In this document: piece after piece, positions 1-8,221 of the stretch
How the letters are laid out: each line of letters begins with the position of its first letter
How positions within the stretch are numbered: position 1 is the first letter of the stretch
Made by a program: the position numbers and the translations under genes
Assembly (NCBI RefSeq): GCF_009184425.1
Contig: NZ_WELG01000002.1
Location: 310,001 to 374,000 of the forward strand
DNA: 64,000 nucleotides
Direction: 5' to 3'
From: Flagellimonas olearia
GTDB lineage: Bacteria > Bacteroidota > Bacteroidia > Flavobacteriales > Flavobacteriaceae
Notes under the pieces: model-generated
Seen by the model: only the letters and a program-made list of their open reading frames with translations
Told to the model about the DNA's origin: nothing
The model's database searches: none

Positions 1-120
1 TTGGAACAGGTTGAGGAAGAGAACACCATCCGGGACATTCTGGATATGATCGAAGTGACCGGAACAGAGGGTGTTGGTCTTCAAATGATCGACAATCAAG
101 TGGGCAACTGGATAGAATAA
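1..120 (+). CDS. C-terminal end of an unidentified protein (partial)
   Basis: The first frame is open from base 1 to a TAA at 118-120 and encodes 39 acidic residues that end NQVGNWIE. A strong hairpin with a T run follows 23 bases later, which is what the 3' end of a real gene looks like. The start lies outside the window. I do not recognise the family from this short tail and assign no function. Confidence 0.6.
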   Translation: MEQVEEENTIRDILDMIEVTGTEGVGLQMIDNQVGNWIE

Positions 121-143
121 ATTATCCATATCCTATAAAACAT

Positions 144-167
144 AACGGGGCCGATGGCCCCGTTTTT
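144..167 (+). terminator. Rho-independent terminator
   Basis: A perfect 9-bp stem (AACGGGGCC / GGCCCCGTT, loop GAT) is followed by a run of T. It lies between the rightward partial gene and the end of the leftward HxlR gene, so it terminates the former. Confidence 0.85.
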
Positions 168-194
168 AGTTTGTATAATCTTATTTATGCTGCT

Positions 195-545
195 TCATAA
201 TGAATTTGGGTCATCGGTTTTGAAACTCTCGGTCCACCTGTTCCTGGCCCATGGACCCATGGGCTGCAATAGCTCAAACAATTCTTCCCCGTACTCTGTT
301 AAGGCATAACCCTCCATAGTTCTCTTGATCAAGTTACAATCCCTTAATTCCTTGATCCGGGTATTGAGTGTATTGGGAGAAATGGATTCGCAATAATCCT
401 GTAACCCCCTAAACGTGCTAGGCCCATTGTACAGGTGCCAAATGATTCCCATGGCCCAACTCCTTCCCAATAGATCCAATAAAGCCATGATGGGTTGTCC
501 TGTTTTTGACCCACGAACAGGCAGCCCAGGCCTAGGTATTTTCAT
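195..545 (-). CDS. HxlR-family winged-helix transcriptional regulator
   Basis: The 116-residue protein has the compact MarR-like winged helix of the HxlR family (usual length about 100-130). The conserved first helix LLGRSWAMGIIWHL is at about residues 26-38, the recognition helix around SPNTLNTRIKELRDCNLI at 56-73, and the wing with GYALTEYGEEL at about 79-89. HxlR proteins usually bind DNA as dimers, often sensing oxidants or electrophiles. This one has only two cysteines (about 52 and 70), neither in the usual N-terminal place. No divergent target gene is adjacent, so the regulon is unknown. Confidence 0.88.
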   Translation of the reverse strand: MKIPRPGLPVRGSKTGQPIMALLDLLGRSWAMGIIWHLYNGPSTFRGLQDYCESISPNTLNTRIKELRDCNLIKRTMEGYALTEYGEELFELLQPMGPWARNRWTESFKTDDPNSL

Positions 546-612
546 ATTGCTATTATTTTAATAGCAAAGCTACTAAAAATATAGCAAACATAATTTACTC
601 CCGCAACAGGGC

Positions 613-648
613 ACAAAAAAACCTGCTCAATCCTAGTTGAACAGGTTT
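613..648 (-). terminator. Terminator downstream of the YugP-type peptidase
   Basis: Read leftward, AAACCTG-TTCAA pairs with TTGA-GCAGGTTT around a 6-base loop (12 bp including one G-T pair), followed by seven T. It lies 24 bases beyond the stop codon of the gene ending at 672. Confidence 0.85.
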
Positions 649-671
649 GTAAATATTGTAGATCTTGATTC

Positions 672-1373
672 TTAGTCCCTACTGCCAAACACCTGTACTG
701 CCCAGTAGAGCAAGGAAGCCAAAGCACCCAATGCTGCTACGAGATAGGTTCTGGCCGCCCATTTTAAAGCGTCTTCGGCCCCGGCATATTCTTGTTGGCT
801 TACCATGTTCTTCTGCTTCAACCACACCAAGGCCCGTTTGCTGGCATCGTACTCCACCGGAAGGGTAACAAAGCTGAACAAGGTAGCCATTCCCATCATG
901 ACCAAACCGGCCACTGCAATATAAAAACCTATTCCGCCTGCCACACCTGTTGCCGCCATCAAGGCTATACCTCCAAATACGACCCAAGTGGACATTCCCG
1001 AGGTTACACTCACCACTGGAACCAATTTGGACCGCATGGTCAACCATTCATACGCTTGGGCGTGTTGCACCGCGTGCCCACATTCATGGGCCGCCACCGC
1101 AGCTGCGGCTGCATTACGTTGACTGTATACGCCTTCACTAAGGTTAACGGTCTTGTTTTTTGGGTTGTAGTGGTCGGTAAGCATTCCGGGAGTAGAAATA
1201 ACTTTCACGTCCCGAATACCATGGTCATCCAGCATTTTTTGGGCAATCTCTGCACCACTCATACCATTTCTTAGATGTACCTGGGAGTATTTCTTGAACT
1301 TACTTTTAAGTTTATTGCTCACCAACCAGCTGACCAGTGCAATCCCACCAATCAATATATAATATGTCATCAT
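672..1373 (-). CDS. YugP-type membrane zinc metallopeptidase
   Basis: This 233-residue protein fits the neutral zinc metallopeptidase family (Zn_peptidase_2, YugP-like), whose members are integral membrane proteins of about 225-235 residues. An N-terminal membrane segment (about 3-19) is followed by a soluble stretch with the HExxH zinc site HECGH at 96-100. Two or more hydrophobic helices follow (about 115-170), then VEYDASKRA, probably carrying the third ligand, and a last membrane helix near the C terminus. The frame stays open upstream, but that extension would cross a terminator and the end of ald. The tandem ATGs at 1373 and 1370 are therefore the sensible starts. The substrate is unknown. 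Confidence 0.88.
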   Translation of the reverse strand: MMTYYILIGGIALVSWLVSNKLKSKFKKYSQVHLRNGMSGAEIAQKMLDDHGIRDVKVISTPGMLTDHYNPKNKTVNLSEGVYSQRNAAAAAVAAHECGHAVQHAQAYEWLTMRSKLVPVVSVTSGMSTWVVFGGIALMAATGVAGGIGFYIAVAGLVMMGMATLFSFVTLPVEYDASKRALVWLKQKNMVSQQEYAGAEDALKWAARTYLVAALGALASLLYWAVQVFGSRD

Positions 1374-1412
1374 AATTATTCGATTTTTGCTCTTATAAAT
1401 ATACCATATTAC

Positions 1413-1441
1413 AACAAAAACCCCGCCAAGCTTTGACGGGG
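1413..1441 (-). terminator. Terminator downstream of ald
   Basis: Read leftward, a 9-bp stem with one G-T pair (CCCCGTCAA / TTGGCGGGG, loop AGC) is followed by a T run. It lies between the ald stop (1468) and the next leftward start (1373). Confidence 0.85.
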
Positions 1442-1467
1442 TCTTTCTACTGACAAAATGTATGCTT

Positions 1468-2568
1468 TTACGCCACGGCAGATTCCCAATGAAACGTCTT
1501 AATGATTTCTTCGTATACCACTTCCCCTTCAACAATATTCAATCCTTTGGCCAAGGTCTTGTCCAAATTGCAGGCACTTCGCCAGCCCATATTGGCCAAT
1601 TTAAGCACATAGGGCAAGGTAACGTTGGTCAAGGCCACCGTTGAGGTGTACGGCACGGCTCCAGGCATATTGGCTACACAGTAATGGACCACATCATCAA
1701 TAATATATGTGGGGTTGCCATGGGTAGTGGGTTTGGTGGTTTCCACACACCCTCCTTGGTCCACGGCCACATCAACGATAACCGTTCCAGGACGCATTTC
1801 CTTCAACATATCCCTTGTGATCAGATTGGGCGCCTTGGCTCCCTTCAACAACACCCCTCCTATAATAAGATCATGGGATTGTATATGTTTTCTGATATTG
1901 AACTCATTGGAAAACTCCGTGACCACATGACTGGGCATGATATCATTTACATAGCGAAGCCGTTTCATATTGACATCCAGAATGGTAACATGTGCGCCAA
2001 GCCCAGCTGCCATTTTTGCAGCCTGAATGCCTACAGTGCCCGCCCCTAGAATCAAGACACGACCGGGGGCTACCCCGGGAACACCTCCTAAAAGCACTCC
2101 ACGACCTTTCACTGGTTTTTCCAAATATTTAGCCCCTTGCTGAATGGCCATCCTTCCCGCCACTTCAGACATTGGGGTCAACAAAGGCAGGGTGCCCTCC
2201 TCATCCTCCACAGTTTCATAGGCAATGCACACACCCTTGCTTTTGATCATGGCTTGGGTCAATGCCTCGCTCGAAGCAAAATGAAAGTAGGTAAAAACAA
2301 TCTGCCCTTCCTGGATCAAATCGTACTCCTTGGCAATGGGTTCCTTGACCTTCACGATCATATCGCTCTTGGCATACACCTGCTCAATGGTATCCAAAAT
2401 AGTGGCTCCGGCCTGTTGGTAATCTTTATCAAAAAACCCACTGCCCTCACCTGCACCCGATTGCACATAAACGGTATGGTAGTTCTTCACCAATTCAAAA
2501 ACCCCAGCTGGCGTCATGCCAACCCGGCCTTCACTGCTTTTGATTTCTTTAGGCACCCCTACAATCAT
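1468..2568 (-). CDS. ald: Alanine dehydrogenase
   Basis: Catalyses NAD-dependent interconversion of L-alanine with pyruvate and ammonia in the cytoplasm. The 366-residue length and residue numbering match the family: Lys75 in VKEP, His96 in YFHFASS, the Rossmann loop GAGTVG at 175-180 with the NAD-ribose Asp198, and the catalytic Asp270 in DVAVDQGG. An in-frame ATG 18 codons earlier adds a peptide unlike the family start, so the start giving MIVGVPKEIK is preferred. The gene stands alone between terminator-like elements. Two near-identical hairpin repeats lie upstream at 2676-2755. Confidence 0.97.
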   Translation of the reverse strand: MIVGVPKEIKSSEGRVGMTPAGVFELVKNYHTVYVQSGAGEGSGFFDKDYQQAGATILDTIEQVYAKSDMIVKVKEPIAKEYDLIQEGQIVFTYFHFASSEALTQAMIKSKGVCIAYETVEDEEGTLPLLTPMSEVAGRMAIQQGAKYLEKPVKGRGVLLGGVPGVAPGRVLILGAGTVGIQAAKMAAGLGAHVTILDVNMKRLRYVNDIMPSHVVTEFSNEFNIRKHIQSHDLIIGGVLLKGAKAPNLITRDMLKEMRPGTVIVDVAVDQGGCVETTKPTTHGNPTYIIDDVVHYCVANMPGAVPYTSTVALTNVTLPYVLKLANMGWRSACNLDKTLAKGLNIVEGEVVYEEIIKTFHWESAVA

Positions 2569-2675
2569 TTTGTTGTGTTTTATGGTTACTATACCCAAAG
2601 TTGTTATAAAAACCGGAATCAACGAAATGAAATCGATAAAATGTAGGGGTTGTCAGTTAAATTTTATATAAAAAC

Positions 2676-2755
2676 CATGTTATACCCTACTTTTTTAGGG
2701 GGTAAATAATAATTATTATACAAAATGACATGTTATACCCATCAAAAATAGGGGT
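2676..2755 (-). repeat. Tandem hairpin repeat ending in GGGTATAACATG
   Basis: Two copies of a roughly 28-base unit lie 53 bases apart on the minus strand. Each is an ACCCC(C)TA start, a 6-8 base A/T loop, a complementary (A/T)GGGT, then the invariant GGGTATAACATG. The plus-strand cores are CATGTTATACCC at 2676-2687 and 2729-2740. A third truncated ACCCCTACA start lies near 2640-2648. The block sits between the SemiSWEET stop and the ald start, so it may terminate the first gene or regulate the second. Confidence 0.6.
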
Positions 2756-3009
2756 TACTTGTGCTTTAGTTTTAAAAACAGCATCACTATGACCAGTAGT
2801 CCTGTTAAACCATTGGCCAATATGATGGCCAGACTCCCATGCACGTAACCGTAATACAGCCACAGCATGGTTCCAATGAAGAAAGCCAAATACATGGTAA
2901 GGGAAATATCCCGTGTGGACTTATGCCGCCAGGCCTTATATACTTGCGGGATAAAGGCACTGGTGGTAAGGGTGGCCGCAACAAGGCCAATGATCTCAAT
3001 AGTGTCCAT
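2755..3009 (-). CDS. SemiSWEET-family transporter
   Basis: The 84-residue protein is one triple-helix bundle, the hallmark of bacterial SemiSWEETs, which dimerise to form a sugar-transport path. The PQ motif is at 21-22 in SAFIPQVYKAW, and three hydrophobic segments lie at about 5-24, 38-56 and 61-80. The conserved SLTMY follows the first loop. The gene lies 98 bases downstream of leuS and upstream of ald, with no gene that identifies its substrate. SemiSWEET function is known for family members, but the cargo here is unknown. Confidence 0.9.
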   Translation of the reverse strand: MDTIEIIGLVAATLTTSAFIPQVYKAWRHKSTRDISLTMYLAFFIGTMLWLYYGYVHGSLAIILANGLTGLLVIVMLFLKLKHK

Positions 3010-3073
3010 GGTAGGTTATTTACCCTAAATGTAGGGCTTTACTGTTTTGAAAAACAAAAATAGTCCGCCTTAA

Positions 3074-3103
3074 AAGCACTATTCCATCATCTGGAATAGA
3101 TGC
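3074..3103 (-). terminator. Candidate terminator after leuS
   Basis: A perfect 8-bp inverted repeat (CTATTCCA / TGGAATAG, loop of 5) sits just beyond the leuS stop on the minus strand. A short T-rich stretch (GCTTTTAA) follows. The T tract is weak, hence moderate confidence. Confidence 0.55.
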
Positions 3104-3107
3104 CCTT

Positions 3108-5939
3108 TTACCCAACGATATTCACAATCTTACCGGGCACCACAATGACTTTTTTGGGAGTACGCCCCTGCAACTGTTCCTGGGTTTTTTCGTGGGCCAA
3201 GACTGCAGCCTCTATCTCTTCTTTGCCCATATCCAAAGGCAATTCCAATTTGAAACGCATTTTTCCATTGAATGAAATAGGATACTCCTTGCTGCTCTCC
3301 ACTAGATATTTCTGCTCAAACTTTGGGAAAGGCGCTTCGGCAATGGACTCGGCATGTCCCAGTCGCTCCCAAAGCTCCTCGGCAATATGGGGTGCGTAGG
3401 GCGACACCAAAATGGCCAACTGTTCAAAAATAGCCTTGCTGGTACATTTTTGAGCGGTAAGTTCGTTTACGCAAATCATAAAGGTGGACACGGAAGTATT
3501 GAACGAGAAGTTCTCGATATCCTCCTCCACTTTCTTGATGGTCTTGTGCAGCGTTTTCAGATTATCCGCCGTGGGTTCTTTATCCTCAATGACCTCAAAA
3601 AGACGCCATAGTTTTTTAAGGAAGGAATGTACTCCCGTAATTCCTGCAGTGTTCCAAGGTTTGGATTGCTCCAAGGGCCCCAAGAACATTTCATACAGAC
3701 GTAGTGAATCTGCTCCATATTCCTCACAAATGGCATCGGGGTTGACGACATTGTACTTGGACTTGGACATTTTTTCCACCTCGCGACCTACAATATATTT
3801 TCCATCTTCCAAGATGAACTCGGCATCCCCGTATTCCGGTTGCCATTTTTTAAAGGCTTCCACATCCAACTCATCGGATGCATTTACTAAAGAAACATCG
3901 GCGTGAATCGGAATAACATTTTTACCCTCATTCAAACCTTTTGAATACACTTTATTGGAATCCAAATCTTTATAGATAAAAGCACTAGTTCCCGTGATCA
4001 TACCTTGATTAATCAATTTTTGGGCATACTCGTCCTTGGGCACATAACCTCGATCAAACATAAACTTCTGCCAAAAACGGGAATATAACAGGTGGCCTGT
4101 GGCATGTTCACTACCGCCAATATAGAGATCCACATCCTGCCAATATCCAATGGCCTCTGGAGAAAAGATGGCCTCATCATTGCGCGGGTCCATATATCGA
4201 TTAAAGTATTGGGAACTCCCTGCCCAACCCGGCATGGTGTTCAATTCCAATGGAAAAACGGTTTTATGATCAATCAAATCATTTGAGACCACTTCACTTT
4301 TTTCAACATTCCAAGCCCAAGTGGTGGCATTGCCCAAGGGCGGTTCGCCGGTTTCGGTGGGAAGGTATTTCTCCACTTCGGGGAGTTCCAATGGCAAGTG
4401 TTCCAAGGCAATCATCTGGGGCATACCATCCACATAATACACCGGGAAGGGTTCTCCCCAATAGCGTTGCCTGCTGAACACGGCATCACGAAGGCGATAG
4501 TTGATCTTACCCACTCCATGTTCAATTTTTTCCAACTCGGCAATCACCTTTTTGGTGGCCTCTTTATAGGAAAGCCCATTCAAAAAGTCGGAATTAGCTA
4601 TGATGGTGGTCGCCTTATCGGCAAAAGCCTCTTCGGAAATATCCACCCCTTCAAAAATGTTGGGGATGGCTATATTATAATGTTTGGCAAAATCATAATC
4701 CCGTTGGTCACCACAAGGCACAGCCATTACTGCCCCAGTTCCATAACTGGCCAAAACGTAATCGCCAATCCAAACAGGAACAGGCTCCTTGGTGAACGGA
4801 TGCTCTGCATACGCACCGGTAAACACCCCTGAAATGGTTTTTACATCGGCCATACGATCCCGCTCGGAACGCTTTGCCGTGGCCTCCACATAGGCTTCCA
4901 CCTCGGCTTTTTGTTCCAGGGTAGTGATTTTCCCCACCAGATCATGCTCAGGGGCCAAAGTCATAAAACTTACCCCAAAAATGGTATCGGGGCGGGTGGT
5001 GAAGACCTCAATCGTGTCCGGCTTCTCGACTGCGCTCGAAGTGACACCTTCATTTGGAATGACATTGAAAGTCACCGAAGCGCCTTCGGAACGACCAATC
5101 CAATTGGTCTGGGAATCTTTTAGGGGCTGTGGCCAATCAATCTTGTTCAATCCATCGAGCAAGCGTTGGGCATAAGCCGTGATACGCATGCTCCATTGTG
5201 TCATTTTTTTTCGGATGACGGGATGACCTCCACGCTCGGATACGCCGTTTACGATTTCATCATTGGCCAAAACCGTTCCCAAAGCCGGACACCAGTTCAC
5301 TTCGGTATCGGCCAAATAGGTCAGTCTGTATTTTAAAAGAATCCCTTGTTTCTCCTTCTCTGAAAATGCGTTCCATTCCGCTGCACCAAAATTGGGTGTA
5401 TCCTCATCACAAACGGCTTCCACCGTTGTATTTCCTTCCTTTTCAAAAAGGGAGACCAAAGTCTCAATGGCTTCAGCTTTATCGGAACTTTTATTGTACC
5501 ACGAGTTGAACAATTGGATAAAGATCCATTGTGTCCATTTGTAATATCCGGGATTGGAAGTGCGCACTTCCCTGCTCCAATCGAACGAAAAGCCCAACCT
5601 GTCCAACTGCTCGCGATACCTATTGATATTATTTTCGGTAGTGATTGCAGGATGCTGTCCGGTTTGAATGGCGTACTGCTCCGCAGGCAATCCAAAGGAA
5701 TCGTACCCCATGGGGTGCAACACATTGAACCCTTTATGTCTTTTATAACGGGAATAGATGTCCGTGGCAATGTACCCCAGCGGGTGGCCAACATGCAATC
5801 CTGCCCCAGAAGGGTAGGGGAACATGGACAAGGCATAAAATTTGGGCTTGTCGGAATCGTTGATTGCCTTAAAGGTTTCATTTTCTGCCCAGTACTTCTG
5901 CCATTTGGCTTCAATGTCACGGAAATCGTAGTTCATCAT
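3108..5939 (-). CDS. leuS: Leucine-tRNA ligase
   Basis: Charges tRNA-Leu with leucine. The 943-residue protein has the class I signatures HVGH at 49-52 and KMSKS at 723-727, and the CP1 editing domain with TTRPDTIFG at about 314-322 and GTGAVMAVP at about 400-408. Two ATGs are adjacent (5939, 5936). Odd point: residues 298-307 (GVTSSAVEKP), just before the editing domain motif, are encoded by CTTCTCGACTGCGCTCGAAG and its flanks. That is a short palindromic repeat usually seen between flavobacterial genes, and it appears to have been inserted in frame without breaking the enzyme. Confidence 0.98.
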   Translation of the reverse strand: MMNYDFRDIEAKWQKYWAENETFKAINDSDKPKFYALSMFPYPSGAGLHVGHPLGYIATDIYSRYKRHKGFNVLHPMGYDSFGLPAEQYAIQTGQHPAITTENNINRYREQLDRLGFSFDWSREVRTSNPGYYKWTQWIFIQLFNSWYNKSSDKAEAIETLVSLFEKEGNTTVEAVCDEDTPNFGAAEWNAFSEKEKQGILLKYRLTYLADTEVNWCPALGTVLANDEIVNGVSERGGHPVIRKKMTQWSMRITAYAQRLLDGLNKIDWPQPLKDSQTNWIGRSEGASVTFNVIPNEGVTSSAVEKPDTIEVFTTRPDTIFGVSFMTLAPEHDLVGKITTLEQKAEVEAYVEATAKRSERDRMADVKTISGVFTGAYAEHPFTKEPVPVWIGDYVLASYGTGAVMAVPCGDQRDYDFAKHYNIAIPNIFEGVDISEEAFADKATTIIANSDFLNGLSYKEATKKVIAELEKIEHGVGKINYRLRDAVFSRQRYWGEPFPVYYVDGMPQMIALEHLPLELPEVEKYLPTETGEPPLGNATTWAWNVEKSEVVSNDLIDHKTVFPLELNTMPGWAGSSQYFNRYMDPRNDEAIFSPEAIGYWQDVDLYIGGSEHATGHLLYSRFWQKFMFDRGYVPKDEYAQKLINQGMITGTSAFIYKDLDSNKVYSKGLNEGKNVIPIHADVSLVNASDELDVEAFKKWQPEYGDAEFILEDGKYIVGREVEKMSKSKYNVVNPDAICEEYGADSLRLYEMFLGPLEQSKPWNTAGITGVHSFLKKLWRLFEVIEDKEPTADNLKTLHKTIKKVEEDIENFSFNTSVSTFMICVNELTAQKCTSKAIFEQLAILVSPYAPHIAEELWERLGHAESIAEAPFPKFEQKYLVESSKEYPISFNGKMRFKLELPLDMGKEEIEAAVLAHEKTQEQLQGRTPKKVIVVPGKIVNIVG
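5021..5047. repeat. Dispersed palindromic repeat inside leuS
   Basis: CTTCTCGACTGCGCTCGAAG followed by TGACA is a short imperfect palindrome. From memory it resembles an intergenic dispersed repeat common in flavobacterial genomes. Here it is translated as part of leuS (about residues 298-307). Only one clear copy lies in this window, so its repetitive nature cannot be proved from this sequence alone. Confidence 0.55.
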
Positions 5940-5958
5940 ACTTTTTTATGTTCACTTT

Positions 5959-6061
5959 GTCACATCGAGCCCTTCACCTTTGCTCAGGATAAACTCCGTT
6001 AGATGCCCCAAGTATAAGGGAAGAGATTTCTCGCCAAGATTACATCCAGCCTCGAAATGAC
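5959..6061. repeat. Intergenic element bounded by imperfect inverted repeats
   Basis: GTCACATCGAG at 5959-5969 and CTCGAAATGAC at 6051-6061 are inverted copies with 9 of 11 matches. They enclose about 80 bases including TTTGCTCAGGATAAACTC and GAGATTTCTCGCC. The ends and internal words resemble a degenerate member of the same repeat type as the one in leuS. The element fills much of the leuS-ftsX divergent spacer and encodes no protein. Confidence 0.45.
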
Positions 6062-6151
6062 AAAAAACTGTATCTCTTTTCGAGTTGCAAAAATAGGTTT
6101 AATCCCCTAAATACAATTTACTTTTCTATTTTTACGTACTGATTCCACTCT

Positions 6152-7030
6152 ATGAGCCAATATATTGAACGATATCAGCGAAGAAAGTTGATTTCCTCCT
6201 ACTTCTCCGTGGTTTTGAGCATCGCATTGGTGCTTTTCCTCTTGGGCGTTTTGGGACTTTTGGTCCTGAATACCAAAAAACTGGCAGACCACTTTAAGGA
6301 GCAAATCACCATTTCGGTCTTTTTGAAGGACAATGCCAAACCGGTAGAGATTGACCAATTGCAAAAAAGCCTTGCCTTGGCCGAATATACCAAATCTGCC
6401 GAGTACATTTCCAAAGAGGATGCTGCAGAGCAGTATAGTGAAGACATTGGAGAGAATTTCGTGGAGTTTTTGGGCTACAATCCACTAAAAAATTCCATTG
6501 ACGTGCATTTAAAGGCCGATTTTGTCTCTCCCGAGCAAATCGCGGAAATTGCCGATGATCTTGCCACAAAAACCTACGTGGACGAAGTAAGCTATGACAA
6601 GCCGTTGATCTCCCTGCTTAACGACAACGCCCGAAAGATAAGTTTATGGATATTGGTGGCCAGTGCCATTTTTACCGTCATAGCCGTGCTGCTCATCAAT
6701 AGTTCCATCCGACTTTCCATCTATTCCAAACGGTTTATCATCAAGACTATGCAGATGGTAGGTGCCACCAAGACCTTTATCAGGAGACCGTTTATCTGGG
6801 CCAATATCAAGCTGGGTATGATAGGCGCAGCCGTGGCGTTGGCTTCCCTAAGTATACTCATCTATTACATCAACAAAAATTTTCCCGAATTGAACCTGCT
6901 ACAGGATTATTTGGTATTGATCTTTTTGTTCGTCGGGGTCTTTGGACTTGGGGTTGTCATTTCATGGGCAAGCACCCATTTTGCCACCCAACGTTTTTTA
7001 AATCTAAGGACAGACGATCTTTACTATTAG
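6152..7030 (+). CDS. ftsX: Cell-division permease-like protein FtsX
   Basis: FtsX forms the membrane half of the FtsEX complex that couples division to peptidoglycan hydrolase activation. The 292-residue protein shows the family layout: a short cytoplasmic N terminus, a membrane helix at about 17-40, an extracytoplasmic domain at about 45-165, and three C-terminal helices around 168-190, 220-243 and 256-276. The conserved MQMVGATKTFIRRPF lies on the cytoplasmic loop. ftsE is not adjacent. The gene starts a rightward run ending with truB. Confidence 0.93.
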   Translation: MSQYIERYQRRKLISSYFSVVLSIALVLFLLGVLGLLVLNTKKLADHFKEQITISVFLKDNAKPVEIDQLQKSLALAEYTKSAEYISKEDAAEQYSEDIGENFVEFLGYNPLKNSIDVHLKADFVSPEQIAEIADDLATKTYVDEVSYDKPLISLLNDNARKISLWILVASAIFTVIAVLLINSSIRLSIYSKRFIIKTMQMVGATKTFIRRPFIWANIKLGMIGAAVALASLSILIYYINKNFPELNLLQDYLVLIFLFVGVFGLGVVISWASTHFATQRFLNLRTDDLYY

Positions 7031-7132
7031 ATTCTAGATATTGGACCGCTACGCTGATAGATTTGGGACTCATAACTTCCCATATTGTTGGTTCAGAAAA
7101 TATTCTGGGAAACTTTTCCTTAAATTTGCTGC

Positions 7133-7396
7133 ATGAGCAAGAAAAACAAGAATGTTCAAAAACCCACCAAGGAGTTTATTTTTCAAAAAAAGAACTACCT
7201 GTTCCTCTTCATAGGACTGGCTTTTATTGCCTTGGGTTTTATTTTGATGGCTGGGGGTGGCAGTGATGACCCCGAGGTCTTCAATCCAGATATCTACAGT
7301 TTTAGGAGAATTCGTTTGGCACCCACTTTGGTACTGATCGGCTTGGGCATACAGATTTATGCCATTTTGTTGAACCCTAACAAAAACAAAGAATAA
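7133..7396 (+). CDS. DUF3098 family membrane protein
   Basis: An 87-residue protein with a basic N terminus and two hydrophobic helices (about 22-41 and 62-80), separated by a hydrophilic loop with DDPEVFNPDIYSFRRIRLAP. This is the layout of the DUF3098 family found in Bacteroidota. It lies between ftsX and uppP, and its stop codon directly abuts the TTG start of uppP, so the two are almost certainly translated in a coupled way. Its biochemical role is not known; the neighbours suggest envelope or division work. Confidence 0.85.
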   Translation: MSKKNKNVQKPTKEFIFQKKNYLFLFIGLAFIALGFILMAGGGSDDPEVFNPDIYSFRRIRLAPTLVLIGLGIQIYAILLNPNKNKE

Positions 7397-8191
7397 TTGG
7401 AGCTTATTGATGCTATTATCCTTGGAATCATCCAAGGGTTGACCGAATTTTTACCTGTATCGTCCAGCGGACATTTGGAATTGGGGAAAGCCATTTTGGG
7501 CGCACATGCCCTTCCCGAGGAAAGCTTACTCTTCACGGTAATCTTACATTTTGCCACCGCACTGAGCACTCTGGTCGTATTTAGAAAGGACGTTTTTGAG
7601 ATTTTAAAAGGCCTTTTCCAGTTCAAATGGAACGAAGAGACCCAGTTTTCACTCAAGATTGTCATTTCCATGATTCCCGCCGCTTTGGTCGGGCTTTTTC
7701 TGAATGATTTTATTGAAGTGTTTTTTGACGGCGCCATCATCATAGTGGGCATTATGCTCATCATTACTGCAGTGCTACTCTATTTGGCCGATTTGGCCAA
7801 GACTACGGACAAGGGGGTTTCGTTCAGAAGTGCGTTTGTCATTGGAATGGCACAGGCCGTGGCCATATTACCAGGGATTTCCAGAAGTGGGGCCACCATT
7901 TCGGCAGCTGTTCTTTTAGGGGTGGACAAGGCCAAATCGGCCCGTTTTTCATTCTTGATGGTCGTTCCCCTGATTTTGGGGAAAGTGGCCAAAGACCTCA
8001 TGGGAGGTGAAATCAATTTTCATGGTGATCAAGCCGTGGCCATGGGTGCTGGGTTTATTGCGGCCTTCATTGCCGGTCTTGCTGCCTGTACTTGGATGAT
8101 CAAACTCGTGCGCCAGAGCAAGCTTACCTATTTTGCCATATATTGTCTTATTGTGGGACTTATCGCCGTTGCCTGGAGCATTTGGGGATAG
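7397..8191 (+). CDS. uppP: Undecaprenyl-diphosphatase
   Basis: Dephosphorylates undecaprenyl pyrophosphate to recycle the lipid carrier for peptidoglycan and other cell-wall polymers. The 264-residue polytopic protein has both BacA/UppP signatures: TEFLPVSSSGHLEL at about 16-29 and PGISRSG at 159-165, with Arg163 in the catalytic site. Translation begins at TTG 7397, the base after the upstream stop codon. No ATG exists near the conserved N terminus, so this rare start is required. Confidence 0.97.
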   Translation: MELIDAIILGIIQGLTEFLPVSSSGHLELGKAILGAHALPEESLLFTVILHFATALSTLVVFRKDVFEILKGLFQFKWNEETQFSLKIVISMIPAALVGLFLNDFIEVFFDGAIIIVGIMLIITAVLLYLADLAKTTDKGVSFRSAFVIGMAQAVAILPGISRSGATISAAVLLGVDKAKSARFSFLMVVPLILGKVAKDLMGGEINFHGDQAVAMGAGFIAAFIAGLAACTWMIKLVRQSKLTYFAIYCLIVGLIAVAWSIWG

Positions 8192-8196
8192 ATTGT

Positions 8197-8204
8197 TACC
8201 TTTA
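8197..8204 (+). promoter_or_regulatory. Putative -7 box upstream of truB
   Basis: TACCTTTA resembles the Bacteroidota -7 element TAnnTTTG and lies 18 bases before the truB start. The enclosing 15-mer TTACCTTTATCCAAA occurs again ahead of tag (10484-10498). No good -33 box is visible. Confidence 0.35.
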
Positions 8205-8221
8205 TCCAAATCCCGAAACCT

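Noticed and set aside
1374-1535. N-terminal extension of the YugP-type peptidase (54 more codons)
   Set aside because: It would run through a terminator and overlap the end of ald; the family starts at MTYY-like sequences.
5333-5920. 195-codon open frame inside leuS, same strand
   Set aside because: It is a shifted frame of leuS with no domain pattern; the leuS frame is intact and conserved.
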